Assembly: GCA_950022295.1 (NCBI GenBank)
Contig: OX465597.1
Coordinates: forward strand, 375,007,016-375,071,015
Length of the DNA stretch: 64,000 bases
Direction of reading: 5' to 3'
Source of the DNA: Bromus sterilis
Taxonomy: Eukaryota; Streptophyta; Magnoliopsida; Poales; Poaceae
Part shown: piece by piece, positions 22,695 to 34,439 of the stretch
Layout of the letters: the number at the start of each line of letters is the position of its first letter
Position numbering within the stretch: the first letter of the stretch is position 1
The notes under the pieces: model-generated
Databases searched by the model: none
The model's input: only the letters and a program-made list of their open reading frames with translations
What the model was told of the DNA's origin: nothing
Translations under genes and position numbers: made by a program

Positions 22695-23918
22695 TGAAAG
22701 CTCAAGAATGATCAGAGGGGGAGGGGTGAATGATCACTTCTAAAAATTCTAAGGAACTTAGAAGGAATTCAAACAAACCACGAAGGACTACATGCATCTC
22801 GAAGAAAATACAGTATCGAAAGACATGCATGGCTCGAAAGGATTGGGAGCGAAGGAAAACATCGAAGGCAAACAGGCAACGAGTAAATACTTAATGTAAA
22901 TGCGAGAAGGAAAACGAGCCTGACACGACGATGTTTGGTAAACCAATTCACACTCTGCAAAGTGCTACGTTTGGTTGGAGGGACTGGTGATTGAACACCT
23001 GGAGCAAAACTCTCTCCGTCCTATTCTCCACTATAAGAAACTCCTCGAGCTTGTCCAGTTTTCACTCGTGGTAGATGATTCAGGACATCTCCGAGACCTA
23101 TACAAACTTCCTTCAGCAGCGGCAATTTCTCTTCGACTGCTTGACAGGCGACGCCTAACCGTCTAGGAGACTTGCAGTTCTCCAAGATAAAAAGATCGGC
23201 TAATCTCGACCTAAGTCTTTGTGAATTGATCAACTCAGCTTAGACTTGGGTTTTGGTTTTCTCTCGATGAATCTCTCTTGAGATGCTCACAGTACTTCTG
23301 TCTTAGAATCTTCAGTGGAGCAGCCAACCCGATGGGTAAAATGACTGACGTGACCTGATGCGACCACTTGACGCGTGTCCACAACGGTCGGATTTCAATC
23401 ACTGCACAACTTTACTTGAGGAACAAGTAAGCTGACTTAGCGAACGAATTCTCTCTCGAAGACACGAAGTGCGATGACTTTGACTTCGAGCTATTCACTC
23501 AACTCAGTAAGATTTCTCTCAGTAGGATTTTGTGGGTTTAGGTTGAGAAGAGCAAATTCACTTCGACAAAGATCTCAACTAGCAAACCCCTCTTGATAGT
23601 ACGGTTTTTCCTACGACTCAAGAAAATAAAGGAGAAACTAGTAAAAAGACTAAGTCTTCGATCAGCTTCAGCTTTCTCCTCGTTGCGCTTTTACTCGAGA
23701 GTGTCTTCTTCTTCGATGACATTTTTGGGGGTCGTCTTCCTTCAAAGGTTTCGGTAGTTGACTGCAGCTTCGCTGCAGTGAGTTGTCCTTCAACCTTCTA
23801 CTTGCGAACTCCATTCATTTGGAACCTAGTATATGTTTATACTCGAAAACAATATTAGTTCCACTACTGCTTTGTCCAACAATGTCCAAAACCTTCGGGG
23901 GCAAAACTTGCTCTTACA
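22695..23918 (-). repeat. 5' LTR of left SIRE copia
   Basis: 1224 bp from TGTAAGAGC (at 23918) to TTTCA (at 22695). It aligns end to end with the plus-strand LTR at 61138-62404. The 43-bp length difference is almost all one gap near 23328-23332 that removes the TATA box. Confidence 0.88.
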
Positions 23919-25264
23919 GCAAGCTTGTTGAGATCGTTCATCATATGATCCGTGGCGCCGGTGTCCATGTACCATGCTGGATCAACGGGGTAGGACGGGG
24001 TGTACCCCTTCTTGACGCGCGGTTCTTTGCCGCTGGCGGCGACGTGGGCAGTCGGGACGGTGGGCGGACCGAAGTCGGCCATGGCGAATTGGTGCTCGTT
24101 GCCCTTGCCGTCGTTGCCGACTCCAAGGAAGCTCTGATGGAAGCGGCGATGACACCGGGAGGCGACGTGTCTTTCAAGGCTACACAGTTGGCACACCCGG
24201 GCATTGGGAGGCCCACCCAAGGTCGGCGTAGGGGGTGGGCGGATTTTCCAGCGGACCGGGGAGGGGCGACGGGCGCTGCCCACGGGCGACCCAGTAGGCC
24301 GTCGGCTGCGCGACGATGGTGGCGGAGGAGCGGCGAGACTCGACGCGTTGTTCGGTGAAGAGGAGGCGTGAGTAGAGCTCTTGTGGGGTCATCAGCGACT
24401 TGGCGTTGTGGACGGCCTCTGTGAGATTGTCGTACTCGGCGACGAGACCCTTGATCACAAAACCGGCGAACTCCTCGTCGCGCAGGGGCTGACCAATAGA
24501 GGCCAGCGTGTACGCCAACACCTTCATCTTGTTGAAGTAGGTCGTGGCGGAGGAGTCGAGCTTCTTGACATCGGCGAGCTCGCTGCGAAGAGCCATCGAG
24601 CGGGAGGTGGAGACCTAGGCAAAGGCGTGCTCCAGGGTCGTCCAGGCGTCCATGGCGGTGGCAACGAAGAGGCAGAGGCCGGCGACCCCGTCAGCCAGGG
24701 AGCCCTGGATGGCGGAGAGGATTGCCTGATCCTGCTGCACCCACACGCGGTGCTCCAGGTTGATCGCCGGACCCTGGGTGATGGCGATGACCTGCGAAGG
24801 GCACGACAGCGCACGTAGCCAAGGAGAAAGCGGCTGGGAAGCAGCGGTAGGACATTGCCGCGCCAAAACAAGTAGTTGCCCGGCGTGAGTCGGATGGTGA
24901 TCAAGTTGTCAAAGTGGAACGACCCGGAGGGCGCGACGAAGTCGGCAGTTGGGGCAGCAATTGGCACGGCTGCGGCGACGGTGGCCGCAGCCGCGGGTGG
25001 TGCATTACGTGCCCCCGAGGCCGCCGGTACGATGGCGGGTGTCGGGGACGATCCAGTGGAGACTGCAGGCGTCGTGGCGGAGAGCGCAGGCGCGACGGTC
25101 GCAGGAGACAACGTGATTGGGGCCGAGTACATCGACTCGACGGAGGTGGTGCCAAAGAATTGGGGCACCGATGGAGCCAGGGTACGAGGCGGGAGGTTGA
25201 GGAGGGCGGCAAGCGATGCAGGGAGCGACCTGGCGCTGGCGGCGCCCGAGGCGGAAGTAGTCAT
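23919..25264 (-). pseudogene. Ale-type gag-protease, frameshifted and interrupted
   Basis: The start MTTSASGAASARSL is followed by an Ala/Pro/Ser-rich N-region. The gag core then has HFDNLITIRLTPGNYLFW, DQAILSAIQGSLADGV, DAWTTLEHAFA, and YFNKMKVLAYTLASIGQPL, DEEFAGFVIKGL, TPQELYSRLLFTEQRVE. The motifs occur in different frames (shifts near 24866, 24600 and 24250), so the gene is dead. The C-terminus has the copia protease start YMDTGATDHMMND with active-site Asp-Thr-Gly. It ends abruptly at 23919 at the SIRE LTR. A zinc knuckle is only hinted at (QLCSLERHVASRCHRR). Confidence 0.82.
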
Positions 25265-25325
25265 GGTGGCGGCAGTGCTAGGGTTGGGTGCGGCGGCGGC
25301 GTGGTGTAGAGGACCTAGGGTTAGG

Positions 25326-25334
25326 CTGATACCA
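25326..25334 (-). promoter_or_regulatory. Primer binding site, Ale-type copia
   Basis: Minus-strand TGGTATCAG directly abuts the LTR end (TTACA), complementary to initiator methionine tRNA. Confidence 0.8.
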
Positions 25335-25485
25335 TGTAAGACAAATGGTTTTGGGGGAAGTGGCTCAACCCTCCATGGGGTGGCCTATCCCATATATATA
25401 TAATGGTATACATAGTAGGTACAATAAAAGTCTAATACCAATACGGTATGGGTTACACAGCTGGACTACTATACAAAGTCTAACA
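25335..25485 (-). repeat. Short 5' LTR (151 bp) of Ale-type copia
   Basis: On the minus strand it begins TGTTAGACTTTGTATAG and ends GTCTTACA, giving imperfect terminal inverted repeats TGTTAGAC/TGTAAGAC. An AT run, TATATATATATGGG, provides a TATA-like promoter. Confidence 0.78.
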
Positions 25486-25878
25486 GTCATCGATAAATTC
25501 CAACTTGAGCACATTGGCACCTCATCTTGGATCACCGAGACTTCCGTCATGGCTTGGTGGTCAAGCTTAACCGGGTGAATGGTTCCTAATAAGAAAGCTA
25601 TGGCCTCCCTCATCTTACTTGTGTTTTGAACCATTTGGAATGAACGGAACACGCTAGTGTTCAACATGCTCCGTCGTACATCCTCCTTGCCATCATTCTA
25701 AACGAAGCGAATCTTTGGGTCACCATGGGAGAAAAAAAACTAAAATTAATTGTTATACGCGTGTAGTCATTCATGTGGTATAAAAGTGTTTGGTTGCAAA
25801 ACTTGTAATAAACTCTATTCTCCTCTCTTATTTAGTGAATAAGGCCAAAAATTTACCTATTGTTCAAAAAATAACGAC
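25486..25878 (+). mobile_element. LINE 3' end
   Basis: The plus-strand frame shows WWSSLTG, a stop, then MVPNKKAMASLILLVF and TIWNERNTLVFN, the conserved C-terminal tail (after the zf-RVT region) of plant L1-type LINE ORF2. A 3' untranslated stretch with GTAATAAACTCTATTCTC and an A-rich end (GTTCAAAAAATAA) follows. The upstream part is separated by the whole copia stack and lies outside the window. Confidence 0.75.
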
Positions 25879-26515
25879 GAGGTATGATGTGTGTGCGCTA
25901 GGAGAATAAATATTTCAGTCATTCAGAGAAAATAAAAACAAATGAAATAACCCTAACGCCCAACGAACGCAAGCGACAAATAAATTCGATCGAGGGCCGC
26001 TATCATCAGATCACCTCTCCAGCTTTCTCACACACGCAGGCTCCATCACCATTACCCTGGCAGGACCATTTTGGAGCACAAGTGTGATGATAGAGAAGCA
26101 GAGACCATTTCGATATTCAGAAGAAATGAGCTCAGTGGTCGCCTTCTTTAAGCCTGGTACTAAGAAGCACTTAAAAGTTCTCATCAGGTTACAAAAAAGG
26201 AGGGCAAATATAGAGTACATTATTTGAACTCCAACTAGTATCCTACAGTATTATATACACACACGGAACAGCGACAGTAATAAGCAGAAGCACACGGCTG
26301 TACATGCCGTCGATGAGAGGCTAAACTTGACCGCGACCGCGACCGTGACCGAAGCTAAACATACCACCCACGTCGAAAAATATCTCTCTCTCACAGAGTC
26401 ACAGATACGGTCACGGCCAGGATACTTTCTACTCCGTAGTCTCTACTCCAAGCGAAACGATACTATCTGCGGGCCCACCGCGAATGGCCGCGCGGCCCCC
26501 ACCCGTCCACGTCAG
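25879..26515. other. Intergenic and 3' flank of the ATL gene
   Basis: No gene was seen. The part just left of 26516 is the likely 3' untranslated region of the minus-strand ATL gene. The rest is AT-balanced unique-looking sequence. Confidence 0.5.
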
Positions 26516-27133
26516 TCAAGCGATGACCACCACCGTGACGGCCGCCGCAGCGTCGGCGCTCCCGGGCCGCCAGCCGCGCCCGGCGGCGGCCTTGGGCGCG
26601 GCGGCGACGCCGCTGAGCACCGAGTCCCGGCAGGTTGGGCAGGAGTCGTGCGAGGCGAGCCAGGTGTCGACGCAGCGGACGTGGAACTCGTGGCCGCAGC
26701 GCGGCAGCACGCGCACCTTGTCGCCGTCCTCGAACTCGCCCAGGCAGATGGCGCACACGTCGTCCGCCGCCCCGGCGGCCGCGCACGCGCCGTACACCTC
26801 GATGGGGAGGCTCCTCAGCGTGCGCTTCTTCAGCCCCGACGCCGAAGCCGCCGACGCCGACGCCGCGTCGCCCTCCCCGGCGCCGCCGCCGGCCGCGCGG
26901 CGCGCCCAGCGGATGAGGCAGCGCGCGAGCGAGTTGAGGCCGAGCGCGAAGAGCAGGGCGAAGAGCAGCGCGGCGAGGATGATCACCATGTTGGTGTCGA
27001 AGCTGGCGTCGCCGCCGCCGCCGGGGCTGCTGCTGAGCGCGCGCTGCGCCCCGTTCTCGCTCGACGGCGGCTGCGTGCCCGAGCTCGGCTGGCCGCCCAT
27101 GTACCAGCTCATGGAGCGTGCGTGCGCGCCCAT
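26516..27133 (-). CDS. RING-H2 finger protein, ATL family (E3 ubiquitin ligase)
   Basis: 205 residues, intronless as usual for ATL genes. I chose the ATG at 27133-27131 (MGAHARSMSWYMGG), the first in-frame ATG with a good context; the frame extends seven codons upstream only through TTG. One membrane helix covers residues 49-69 (MVIILAALLFALLFALGL). The GLD motif (GLKKRTLRSLP) is at 100-110. The RING-H2 domain is at 127-168, with ligands C127, C130, C146, H148, H151, C154, C165 and C168 and the conserved Trp158 that contacts E2. ATL proteins are membrane-anchored ligases, often acting in defence or stress signalling. The Gly/Ala-rich linkers and very high GC are normal for grass genes. All ligands are intact, so it is probably functional. 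The substrate is unknown. Confidence 0.93.
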   Translation of the reverse strand: MGAHARSMSWYMGGQPSSGTQPPSSENGAQRALSSSPGGGGDASFDTNMVIILAALLFALLFALGLNSLARCLIRWARRAAGGGAGEGDAASASAASASGLKKRTLRSLPIEVYGACAAAGAADDVCAICLGEFEDGDKVRVLPRCGHEFHVRCVDTWLASHDSCPTCRDSVLSGVAAAPKAAAGRGWRPGSADAAAAVTVVVIA

Positions 27134-27232
27134 CTCCCTTTCCCGCCAGGGCAATTATGCACCGGTGAGTCACTGGGTTGTAGAAGGACGTGGACGTGGC
27201 AGCGGCTGGAGCTATAATGTGGCCGCCGTGCA

Positions 27233-27240
27233 CTTTATAT
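27233..27240 (-). promoter_or_regulatory. Candidate TATA box of the ATL gene
   Basis: Minus-strand ATATAAAG lies about 100 bp upstream of the ATG, giving a short leader. It sits in a moderately GC-rich upstream region that runs to about 27500. Confidence 0.5.
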
Positions 27241-29325
27241 TGCCAACTCGCACCCGTTTCCGTTGGGAAAAGATGAGTGCGAGGTAGAGGAAGACCCCTT
27301 TGTTGGCTGGATCTTGATCGGATAGATATCGAAAATCAAGGCGTGATGATCAGCCGGGAACTGGCCGGGGAACCTTTATATGAAGAGATCGCGGGCTGTT
27401 GGAGCAGGGGGCAGGGGAGGGGGTTTGGTTGCGGGTCACACTGTGACTGTGTGGGAAATGATCGCGCACGCCTTGGCCGGAGAAATATCTAGCCCGGTTG
27501 TAGTACGGTTGTGCGGGTTGGTGCAAAACTACAAATGGGATGGCCACGCGCTGATGCAAACCTCCCTTCTTTTGTGTTGGGCTAGCTTGTTATAAAATAG
27601 GGTAGCTGCTAGGAGATGGAAGGACTCCATGGATTTTTGTTGGATCGCACACACGGCTAAAGGGGAAGCATGTCACGATAGCCGTAGCACGGAGGTGCGT
27701 AGGGTTGCTTGCTTTGCCCATGGAGGGTGGATGTGCGCGTAGCTTAACTCACCGCTCACGAGTGACGAGCTAATAAGCCCTAGGCTTGCGATGGCAAACA
27801 GTATGGGTGTGTTTGAGACATGCTGGGGACATGCAAGCGCAGCTTGTTTTATAGTGATGCATGTGCTGATTCAGGTTGAGCTGAGACTTTGTTTGGCAAT
27901 CTACATGTGTTTAGATATGTCGAACAATTTCGAATGGTGAACGAAATTTATAAAAAGCGAACGAAAATTTAAACATATTTTGGATTTCCGACATTTTTTA
28001 AATATTTTTTTGAAAAATATATTTAAACTAATTCTGAACATTTTGTTGAAAATTCAAACAATTTTTGAAAATCTTAACATTTTTGTAATTCTATTTTTTT
28101 TCAAAATGTAACAAACTTTGGAATTTTGAACATTTTTTGAATATTTAAACAAATTTTGGATTTCTTAACATTTTTTGAAACGCGGGTATTCTCTCGTCGA
28201 GTCCTCGTGCATGCTCACCAGCGAACGACTGTTGGGGTGTTCTCTCTTCGTGCATGTTACGGGGGTATTTGGGCTGAGCTCGTGCATGCTGAGGAGGCCC
28301 CTTGTAGGCTACCAAACACCCAAAAGTAGGTTGAGTAGGGAACTTTTGCCCTCGTGCACCCTACCAAACATACCCTACATGCGACTAACAAAGAGATTTA
28401 GGGTTTCCACCCCTTCAACGGCGTCGCCGGCGGGAGGGATCATGATCTTGCATGCAGTTCTAGTGTCTTGGTTGATCCTGCCTCACGACGTCATTGCCTT
28501 CACCTACAAGCGCCACTAGCTCCCTCTCCCTCCACTGGAGCTATATCCCGTTATCTGCTGTTGCCTAGCCGTTGATGAAAGTATGTGAAACCACAGACGC
28601 AGGTGCATTGGACCTTGACGTGGTGGTGAAGACCGTTGGCAAGGTGGCATGATTAAGGGTGGGCGACATACCATTTATGTGACTGACCGAAGTATTGCTC
28701 CAACTGGGCACGCCGAAATGAAGTAGGAGATGCATAGCACATTTCCATGTGGGGTCACTTCATTTGAAAAGTTAAATTTAAAGGATCAGTTAGGTACATC
28801 CACTGTTAGAGGAGGATAATCATCCTTCTCTAAAAATACTCGTCCGTTTATTCCTCTAACGGATAGGGGGTCAGTTAGAGTTGCCCTTATGTCTTGCTTA
28901 GGAAGGTGATGCCATTGTGTCTCCGTGAAGATAGATTAAGGTTGTCTTCCCTAGATCCCGTCTCGGTGGTGGATCTAGAGTTGTTGCTAGGCCTGTGTCT
29001 TTCCAGCGGATATCACGTTCGGTGTTTGTCTTTGATAGATCTATTTGAATCCATATTACATTCTTCTCGTTCGTGTGCCTATAGGATGGATCCTTTCCAT
29101 CTATGCTTCTCTTCATTGGCGAGGGTAGTTGTTCTAGTGCGCTGATCCTTTGAGGTTTTAGCATGGGGATTTGCCGACTACCTACTAAAACAATGTTTGT
29201 CCGACTCTAATTAGGAAGGGGCGATGATGATGTCGCGCCATCGACTCTCTGCAACAATGTTTGTTGTCGTTGCTGGATGATCTACGATCACTAATGCAAT
29301 TATGTTATTTTTAGTGTTCGTTGTA
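27241..29325. other. Intergenic; includes degenerate AT-rich array
   Basis: No gene. From about 27940 to 28175 the sequence is built from loosely repeated AACATTTTTTGAA-like words, a decayed repeat also seen near 36200, 51300 and 52300. The remainder, including GTGTTTGG- and ACCAAACACCC-type motifs near 28300 and 28370, may be remnants of small DNA elements, but no pair of ends with a target duplication was found. Confidence 0.45.
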
Positions 29326-29541
29326 CTACCTCCTTCACAGTTTACAGAGCGCGCGCGTACCCCTATGTCGTCAATTTGACCAAGATAACATAATATATAT
29401 ATTATAAAAATTATATAATTTAAAAATATAACATCTAAAGTTTACGATGATATATTTTTTTATAATATATATCTTGTTTTATGTTGGTTAAATCGACGAT
29501 ATAGGGATACGCGTAAGCGCTGTAAACTGAGACGGAGGTAG
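29326..29541. mobile_element. Stowaway MITE
   Basis: 216 bp flanked by TA. The terminal inverted repeats CTACCTCCTTCACAG...CTGAGACGGAGGTAG extend about 22 bp with two mismatches. The AT-rich interior has no coding capacity. Classic Tc1/mariner-derived Stowaway structure. Confidence 0.92.
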
Positions 29542-29543
29542 TA

Positions 29544-30628
29544 CTATCATAACATTATGAATAGATAAGCGTTTTTCGAAAAAAAGTATGTATAATTGCT
29601 CGCGGTTAACTATTGGACAAGGCTCACTAACCAATCATCTCGTGCCTAATCATCACCAATGTAGTCACATGGTCACAATGTAAAAAACAACCAGTTAAGC
29701 GAGAAGTATCTCCGATGCTAAACCTAACGCCGTTTTCATGTACTGTTGTGCAGTTCAGTTAGTCGGAAGGTTCAGATAAGTGCGCATGCATCACTGTAAT
29801 CAGCTCCTGACACCACGCGGATCTCCAACAATGTTACTCTAATCTATCTCTTCTCCCATGAGATGCACTAAGCCACTAACTAAAGCCCCTCTTAATTCAC
29901 CTACCAATATGCCGGTGACAGATCATCGTGTGTACGGATTGGATACTTTGGTCTCGATGCAGAGCACAGGAAGCGCATCCTTATCTCTTTTAGTTAACTC
30001 CGGATGTCACACTCCTAACACGTAGGAATAAAGTGACAATACAAAAATGATGAAGTGAAAAACTTAAAAGAAAGGTGTGCAGTGTGCTAGTGCTCAAGCC
30101 TGCATGCAGGCACGCATGTCCCAGGTTACAGAACACCCTGTGGATTCATAAAGCAGGTGACAAGATATATCAGCAGCCTTGTCTCATATACAGATTGCAA
30201 GTAAGATTGAAAACAAAGTTGGAGATAACTAATGCCACTTCATGAAAGGGAAGATCCATGAACTTAGTTACAACTGTTCGATCTCGGAAAGATCTCAGAA
30301 AGTATTAGAAAAAAGTTGCATATGCTTGCGCGGACGGTTCTGCGAGCACCACTTGTTGGCACTGTCATGTTTTTTTGTAAAGAGGAGGTGCTGTCATTAT
30401 TAATTGTTATGTCTGACAAAGCAGTATACATTATTGTGTATCTCTCTGTCTAAAAATCTAGGAGTAGTGCGTATTACATTTCCGTAAGGTTAAAGATTAT
30501 AAATTTGATTAAATTTATAAAAAATTATCAACATCTAAAATATCAAATCAATACTATTATCATTCATCATGATATATATTTTCATAGTATGATATATATT
30601 GCGCTATTGTAAATAACTTCACCAGCTA
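29544..30628. other. Intergenic, no feature seen
   Basis: No convincing reading frame. The stretch 30450-30610 (ending in CATGATATATATTTTCATAG-like AT sequence) may be a decayed Stowaway relative, but its ends are not clear. Confidence 0.4.
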
Positions 30629-30784
30629 CTCCCTTCGTTGACAAATATAAAAGATATTTTGAATGTTTTAAAATAAACTACGAACAAACTGAAATAAGAG
30701 CACAAATAGATTAAAATATGTTTGTTCGTATGCATTAAATTCAAAAAAATTATCACAATATCATATAATCGTGAACGGAAGAAG
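30629..30784. mobile_element. Degenerate Stowaway MITE
   Basis: It begins CTCCCTTCGTTGACAAAT after TA and ends GTGAACGGAAGAAG. The ends are recognisable but mutated versions of the Stowaway CTCCCTCCGT terminus. 156 bp with AT-rich interior. Confidence 0.65.
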
Positions 30785-31290
30785 TGATATTTAAGACGAT
30801 AGTTTTAGGTATGTATATTGATTTCTTCCGCCCGTTTGCCTCCTCTAGCCCAACATAAGTTAGACCAAGATGTTTTGGAAATTATGCAGGTACGATGCTT
30901 GTGATGGCATCATTGATCGTTATCAATAATCTCACTGTTCAAAACACATGATGTAGGATGAAGTTCGTTGTCATCAGACTCTAAACAACCTGAATGAGCT
31001 AGACACTCAACTTATGTATGTTTTTAAATTGAGATTCTACTCATCGATGAAGTAAGCATCATTAATATCTTATGATCTAACCATGAATTATTTACTGGTT
31101 TAGGATAGAATATACAATCCCACGACAAATCCACAAAATATCGTGTCATTGTTGTACTCATGTGTAGGTGATTTATCAAGCTCAAAGTCATTCAAAATCA
31201 TCAACCACCTGACAGCTCTACAGGTACTAAATTAAAGGTAAAGATTACTATATGCACATATCAACATTTTTTTTGAGAAATCTAATATTA

Positions 31291-31410
31291 CCTCAGACCC
31301 ATATTAATGTACTCAACTTTGTCTAGATTCATATGTATCTAGTTAAGTATTTAGATTAGATGCATGTGTATCTAGACAAAATTAAGTACATTAATATGGA
31401 TCGGAGGGAG
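31291..31410. mobile_element. Stowaway MITE, near-complete hairpin
   Basis: 120 bp flanked by TA. It starts CCTCAGACCCATATTAATG and ends CATTAATATGGATCGGAGGGAG. Almost the whole element folds on itself, the arms pairing through AATGTACT and TTGTCTAGAT. Confidence 0.88.
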
Positions 31411-31412
31411 TA

Positions 31413-33328
31413 CATTTGTCTTTTACCCAAAACATCATATTTGATAATCCAACTTATAAGAGTCTAACACTGTAAAAACATGCAAAACAGTGCTAAAATG
31501 GCAAAAGTGTGTTCAACAGCTTAGTGGACTCTGTTCGAAAGTACTTTGATAACACTCAAATACCTCAAAATAAACTAACTATGTTTTTGTGTTGTGAAAC
31601 TATCCTCCGGCTCAACTGCAACCGACATAACTTAAATTCAAAGGAAGCTTGTTAGTTATTGTCCGAGCTCGAAGAAGAAATTGATTGTAGTTTTCTCTCA
31701 GCCTGGCAACTTCAATTTGGGTAACTGATAGTGTGTGCATGTTTTCTTTTTTTGCAAATAAAACTTTTTTTCCTTTTACAAATGAGTGTGTGATCCTGGC
31801 AACTTGCTTTGTCTTGGTGGTATTGTTGATGTGGTCATGTAAGATATTTTAACTTCAAACAAAAAAAAAGACTGTACGAGATATTTTAGCTGGCCCCACA
31901 CATTTTGGACGTTTAACCTTTACCCAAAGGTAAAGCTAAAAATGCCCCGAGAAGGGTCCCATAAACATCTCAGTGCGGATTACGTCCTCCGAGCACGCTA
32001 TAAAATTCGAGAAATTCGGTGGGAGTGGCGGATTGAAGAATAGATCAATCCATGTTTTCGATATAGGAACCGACACGGGTTCACAACCTCGTACAATTCA
32101 GCCGGTGAGGTTGGTATAAAGCACGGCGCTTTCGCTCAACTTTTCATTCACAAGTTGCCCGGCCACTTGGGTTTTGATGAAGAACTCCGCCTAGTAATAC
32201 AAAGCAGGAAACGTCGAAAAGATTGTTATCTGCTTAATTCTGCTTTGGTCTTGTAATGGCGCACCTATCTTTCAGGTGTAGTAATTCCTGTGTTATTCGG
32301 CGTCTCACTCGTGTCTGTGCACAGATCTCTGCTGAGCAACTCTAAAATTTACCCGAGCCGCCAATCTAAAGGATGCTAAAAGTGAGCAGATATGCTCCAC
32401 TAAACATGGCATCTCAGTGAAGCTCCAGATTTGACTGGGCTGTAGCGACAGTCTAGCAAAGATATGAGGGACGGAGAACGATCGGCAGGTTTGCCCTGTC
32501 TGACAAGGACACGGTGACATTACCAACTAACAAAAGTGCAAAAAAGATCTAGTCTTCCTTCCATGGATGAACCCACTAACTCCGCCACCGAAACTACGAG
32601 CCTGTTTAAGAAGTAGTATCACGCTCAAGTCACTGTTCGAACGCATAATATTCTGCACGAACAGGAGCGAGCAGCATTTCCGACGAAGTCAGTTATCTCT
32701 GGTTTTGGATAGATATCGCACCCGTACAGGGGACAAGGATGATGCCCAACTTTCTTTTATGTAATCCGTTTGGATTAGAGGTAAACCCACCGGAATTCGA
32801 CTGGACGATTGCGGGCAGTGGATCGGGTGATGGATGGACGTCTTATTCTCGGCTGTGGTGCGCTGAGAAACTTCACATCGAGCTCGTGAAAGCATGATAG
32901 AGGCATCGATCGGTCTTCTTCCCCAATCAGTCGTGTCTGAACTTATCCCCTCAAAAGCTCCACATCTCTTCAAAACCGTAGAAGAAAAGACTGCCATGCC
33001 ATGGACGACGTCGTTGGCTTCCATGTTGGCCGTTGGTTGGGGCTGTTCTTCAAAGCGCGCACCACTCGGGCCGGCGGCTGAGGCCTCACGCCTCAGGCAG
33101 GTCCCCAGCCTGTGCAAGAGATCATTTGTTCACGGTTCAGATTGCAGAAGGTCGTCGCTACGCTACGCTACGCCCGCAAGTTTTCGCCATCCCACTTTCG
33201 TGCTTCTCCAAAGATTCTTTCGTCCACCAAGAACACAAATCGATAGAGCTGGCTGCTCACCTCACCTCGCCTCTGGCCTGTCTCGGTAGGGTAGGATTCA
33301 TCATGGACGAGGCGTTTGGCTTGACACA
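31413..33328. other. Intergenic, no recognised gene
   Basis: Several overlapping frames on both strands (32689-33289) overlap one another and match nothing I know. Composition is mixed. I see no promoter-intron structure that would make a gene. Confidence 0.4.
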
Positions 33329-33929
33329 TAAGAGCAACTCTAACAGATGCCGTATCCTGCCACCAGTTCGCGTCATCATATTTTGCAGTCTTTTTTAGAG
33401 CATTTGCAAATATTTGGATCAGGGTATTCTTCACCGTTTCACCCCCTTCAACCGGGAGGCAGGCAGCTCCCACCGTCGGACCTTTTTACTGTTCTGACCT
33501 CTTTCTAAATTTTTAACACGATTTAACCCCGTTTTAAATTTTTAACACAATCTAACCTTTTTTATACACGCCAACCATCGTGGCGACCAAACCATCACGC
33601 AGAAGAGAGCTCCACCACCATGCTAGCCCACTATTGCTGTTAAAATCTTAGAACCAGAGCCTATATACTCTGCTAGTTAAATGGGCTGGCCCATTTCCAG
33701 TCATTTTTTATAGCGTACAAATATATAAATTAAAGATTTATCAGACACATAAATATAATATAATTTGTACGATATAAATAATGTTATTTTCTAAGAAAAT
33801 ATTCATATTTAACTTTTAAGTACAAGAATATTATATTCATATCATATACATTAAATTTTAAATACTTACGCTTATAAATATAGTATTCATGTACTTAAAA
33901 TTTAAATATTTACGGTTATGAAAATTTAA

Positions 33930-34425
33930 GATTTTTCAAATATTCATAAAATTTAACTTATATGATATAAGTATAATATTCTTGAACTTAAAATATATAT
34001 ATACGCTTATGCAAAATTATGCTTTTTAAAATATTCATATAATTTAATGTATATGACATAAATATAATATTCGTGTACTTAAAAATTAAATATTAAGGCT
34101 GATGCAAAAAAAATATTTTTAAAATATTCATATAGTTTATAATGTATATGACATAAATATAATATTCGTGTACTTAAAAATTAAATATTTAGGCTGATGC
34201 AAAAAAAATTCTTTTTAAAATATTCATATAGTTTAACTTATATGATATAAATATAATATTCTTGTACTTAAAAATTAAATATATACGCTTATGCAAAATT
34301 ATGCTTTTTAAAATATTCATATAATTTAATATATATGATACAAATATAATATCCATGTACTTAAAACTTAAATATTTACGCTTATGCAAAATTATGATTT
34401 TTAAAATATTCATACAATTATAAAT
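33930..34425 (+). repeat. 93-bp minisatellite in the MULE
   Basis: The word AATATTCAT recurs at 33939, 34030, 34123, 34219, 34312 and 34405, spacing 91-96 bp. Each unit also carries TATGATATAAATATAATATT, a CTTGTACTTAAAA-type block and GCTTATGCAAAATTATG or GGCTGATGCAAAAA. More diverged copies may extend to about 33790. Confidence 0.88.
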
Positions 34426-34439
34426 CATAAACACACTTT

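Larger units (their letters stand above)
5313..23918 (-). mobile_element. SIRE/Maximus-type copia retrotransposon with nested insertions
   Basis: In minus-strand order: 5' LTR (23918-22695), primer site (22692-22683), gag with zinc knuckle (22624-20024), protease start (about 20018-19981), a gypsy insertion, integrase, reverse transcriptase and RNase H (13740-11110), a promoter-like spacer, then a long extra ORF (10009-5313). The order protease-integrase-RT-RNase H marks it as copia. The extended gag with coiled coil plus a post-pol ORF point to the SIRE lineage. The right boundary TCTTACA ends at 23918 and is followed by GCAAG, the probable target duplication. The 3' LTR is outside the window. 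All coding regions carry stops or shifts. The first target was an Ale-type copia. Confidence 0.8.
23919..25485 (-). mobile_element. Ale/Retrofit-type copia, 5' part
   Basis: In minus order: a short 5' LTR (25485-25335), a primer site (25334-25326), gag and the protease start (25264-23919), then the SIRE insertion. The remainder of pol must lie left of the window. Very short LTRs and this gag type are typical of the Ale/Retrofit lineage. The insertion target was a LINE; the base run GTCAT after 25485 is the likely target duplication. Confidence 0.8.

Noticed and set aside
24876..25403. Plus-strand Ala/Gly-rich frames
   Set aside because: Antisense of the Ala/Pro-rich gag N-region of the Ale-type copia.
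26327..27287. Long plus-strand frames opposite the ATL gene
   Set aside because: Antisense shadows created by the high GC of the real minus-strand gene, whose RING ligands are all intact.
32689..33289. Frames of 121-142 residues on both strands
   Set aside because: They overlap each other antisense and show no motif, promoter or intron pattern.
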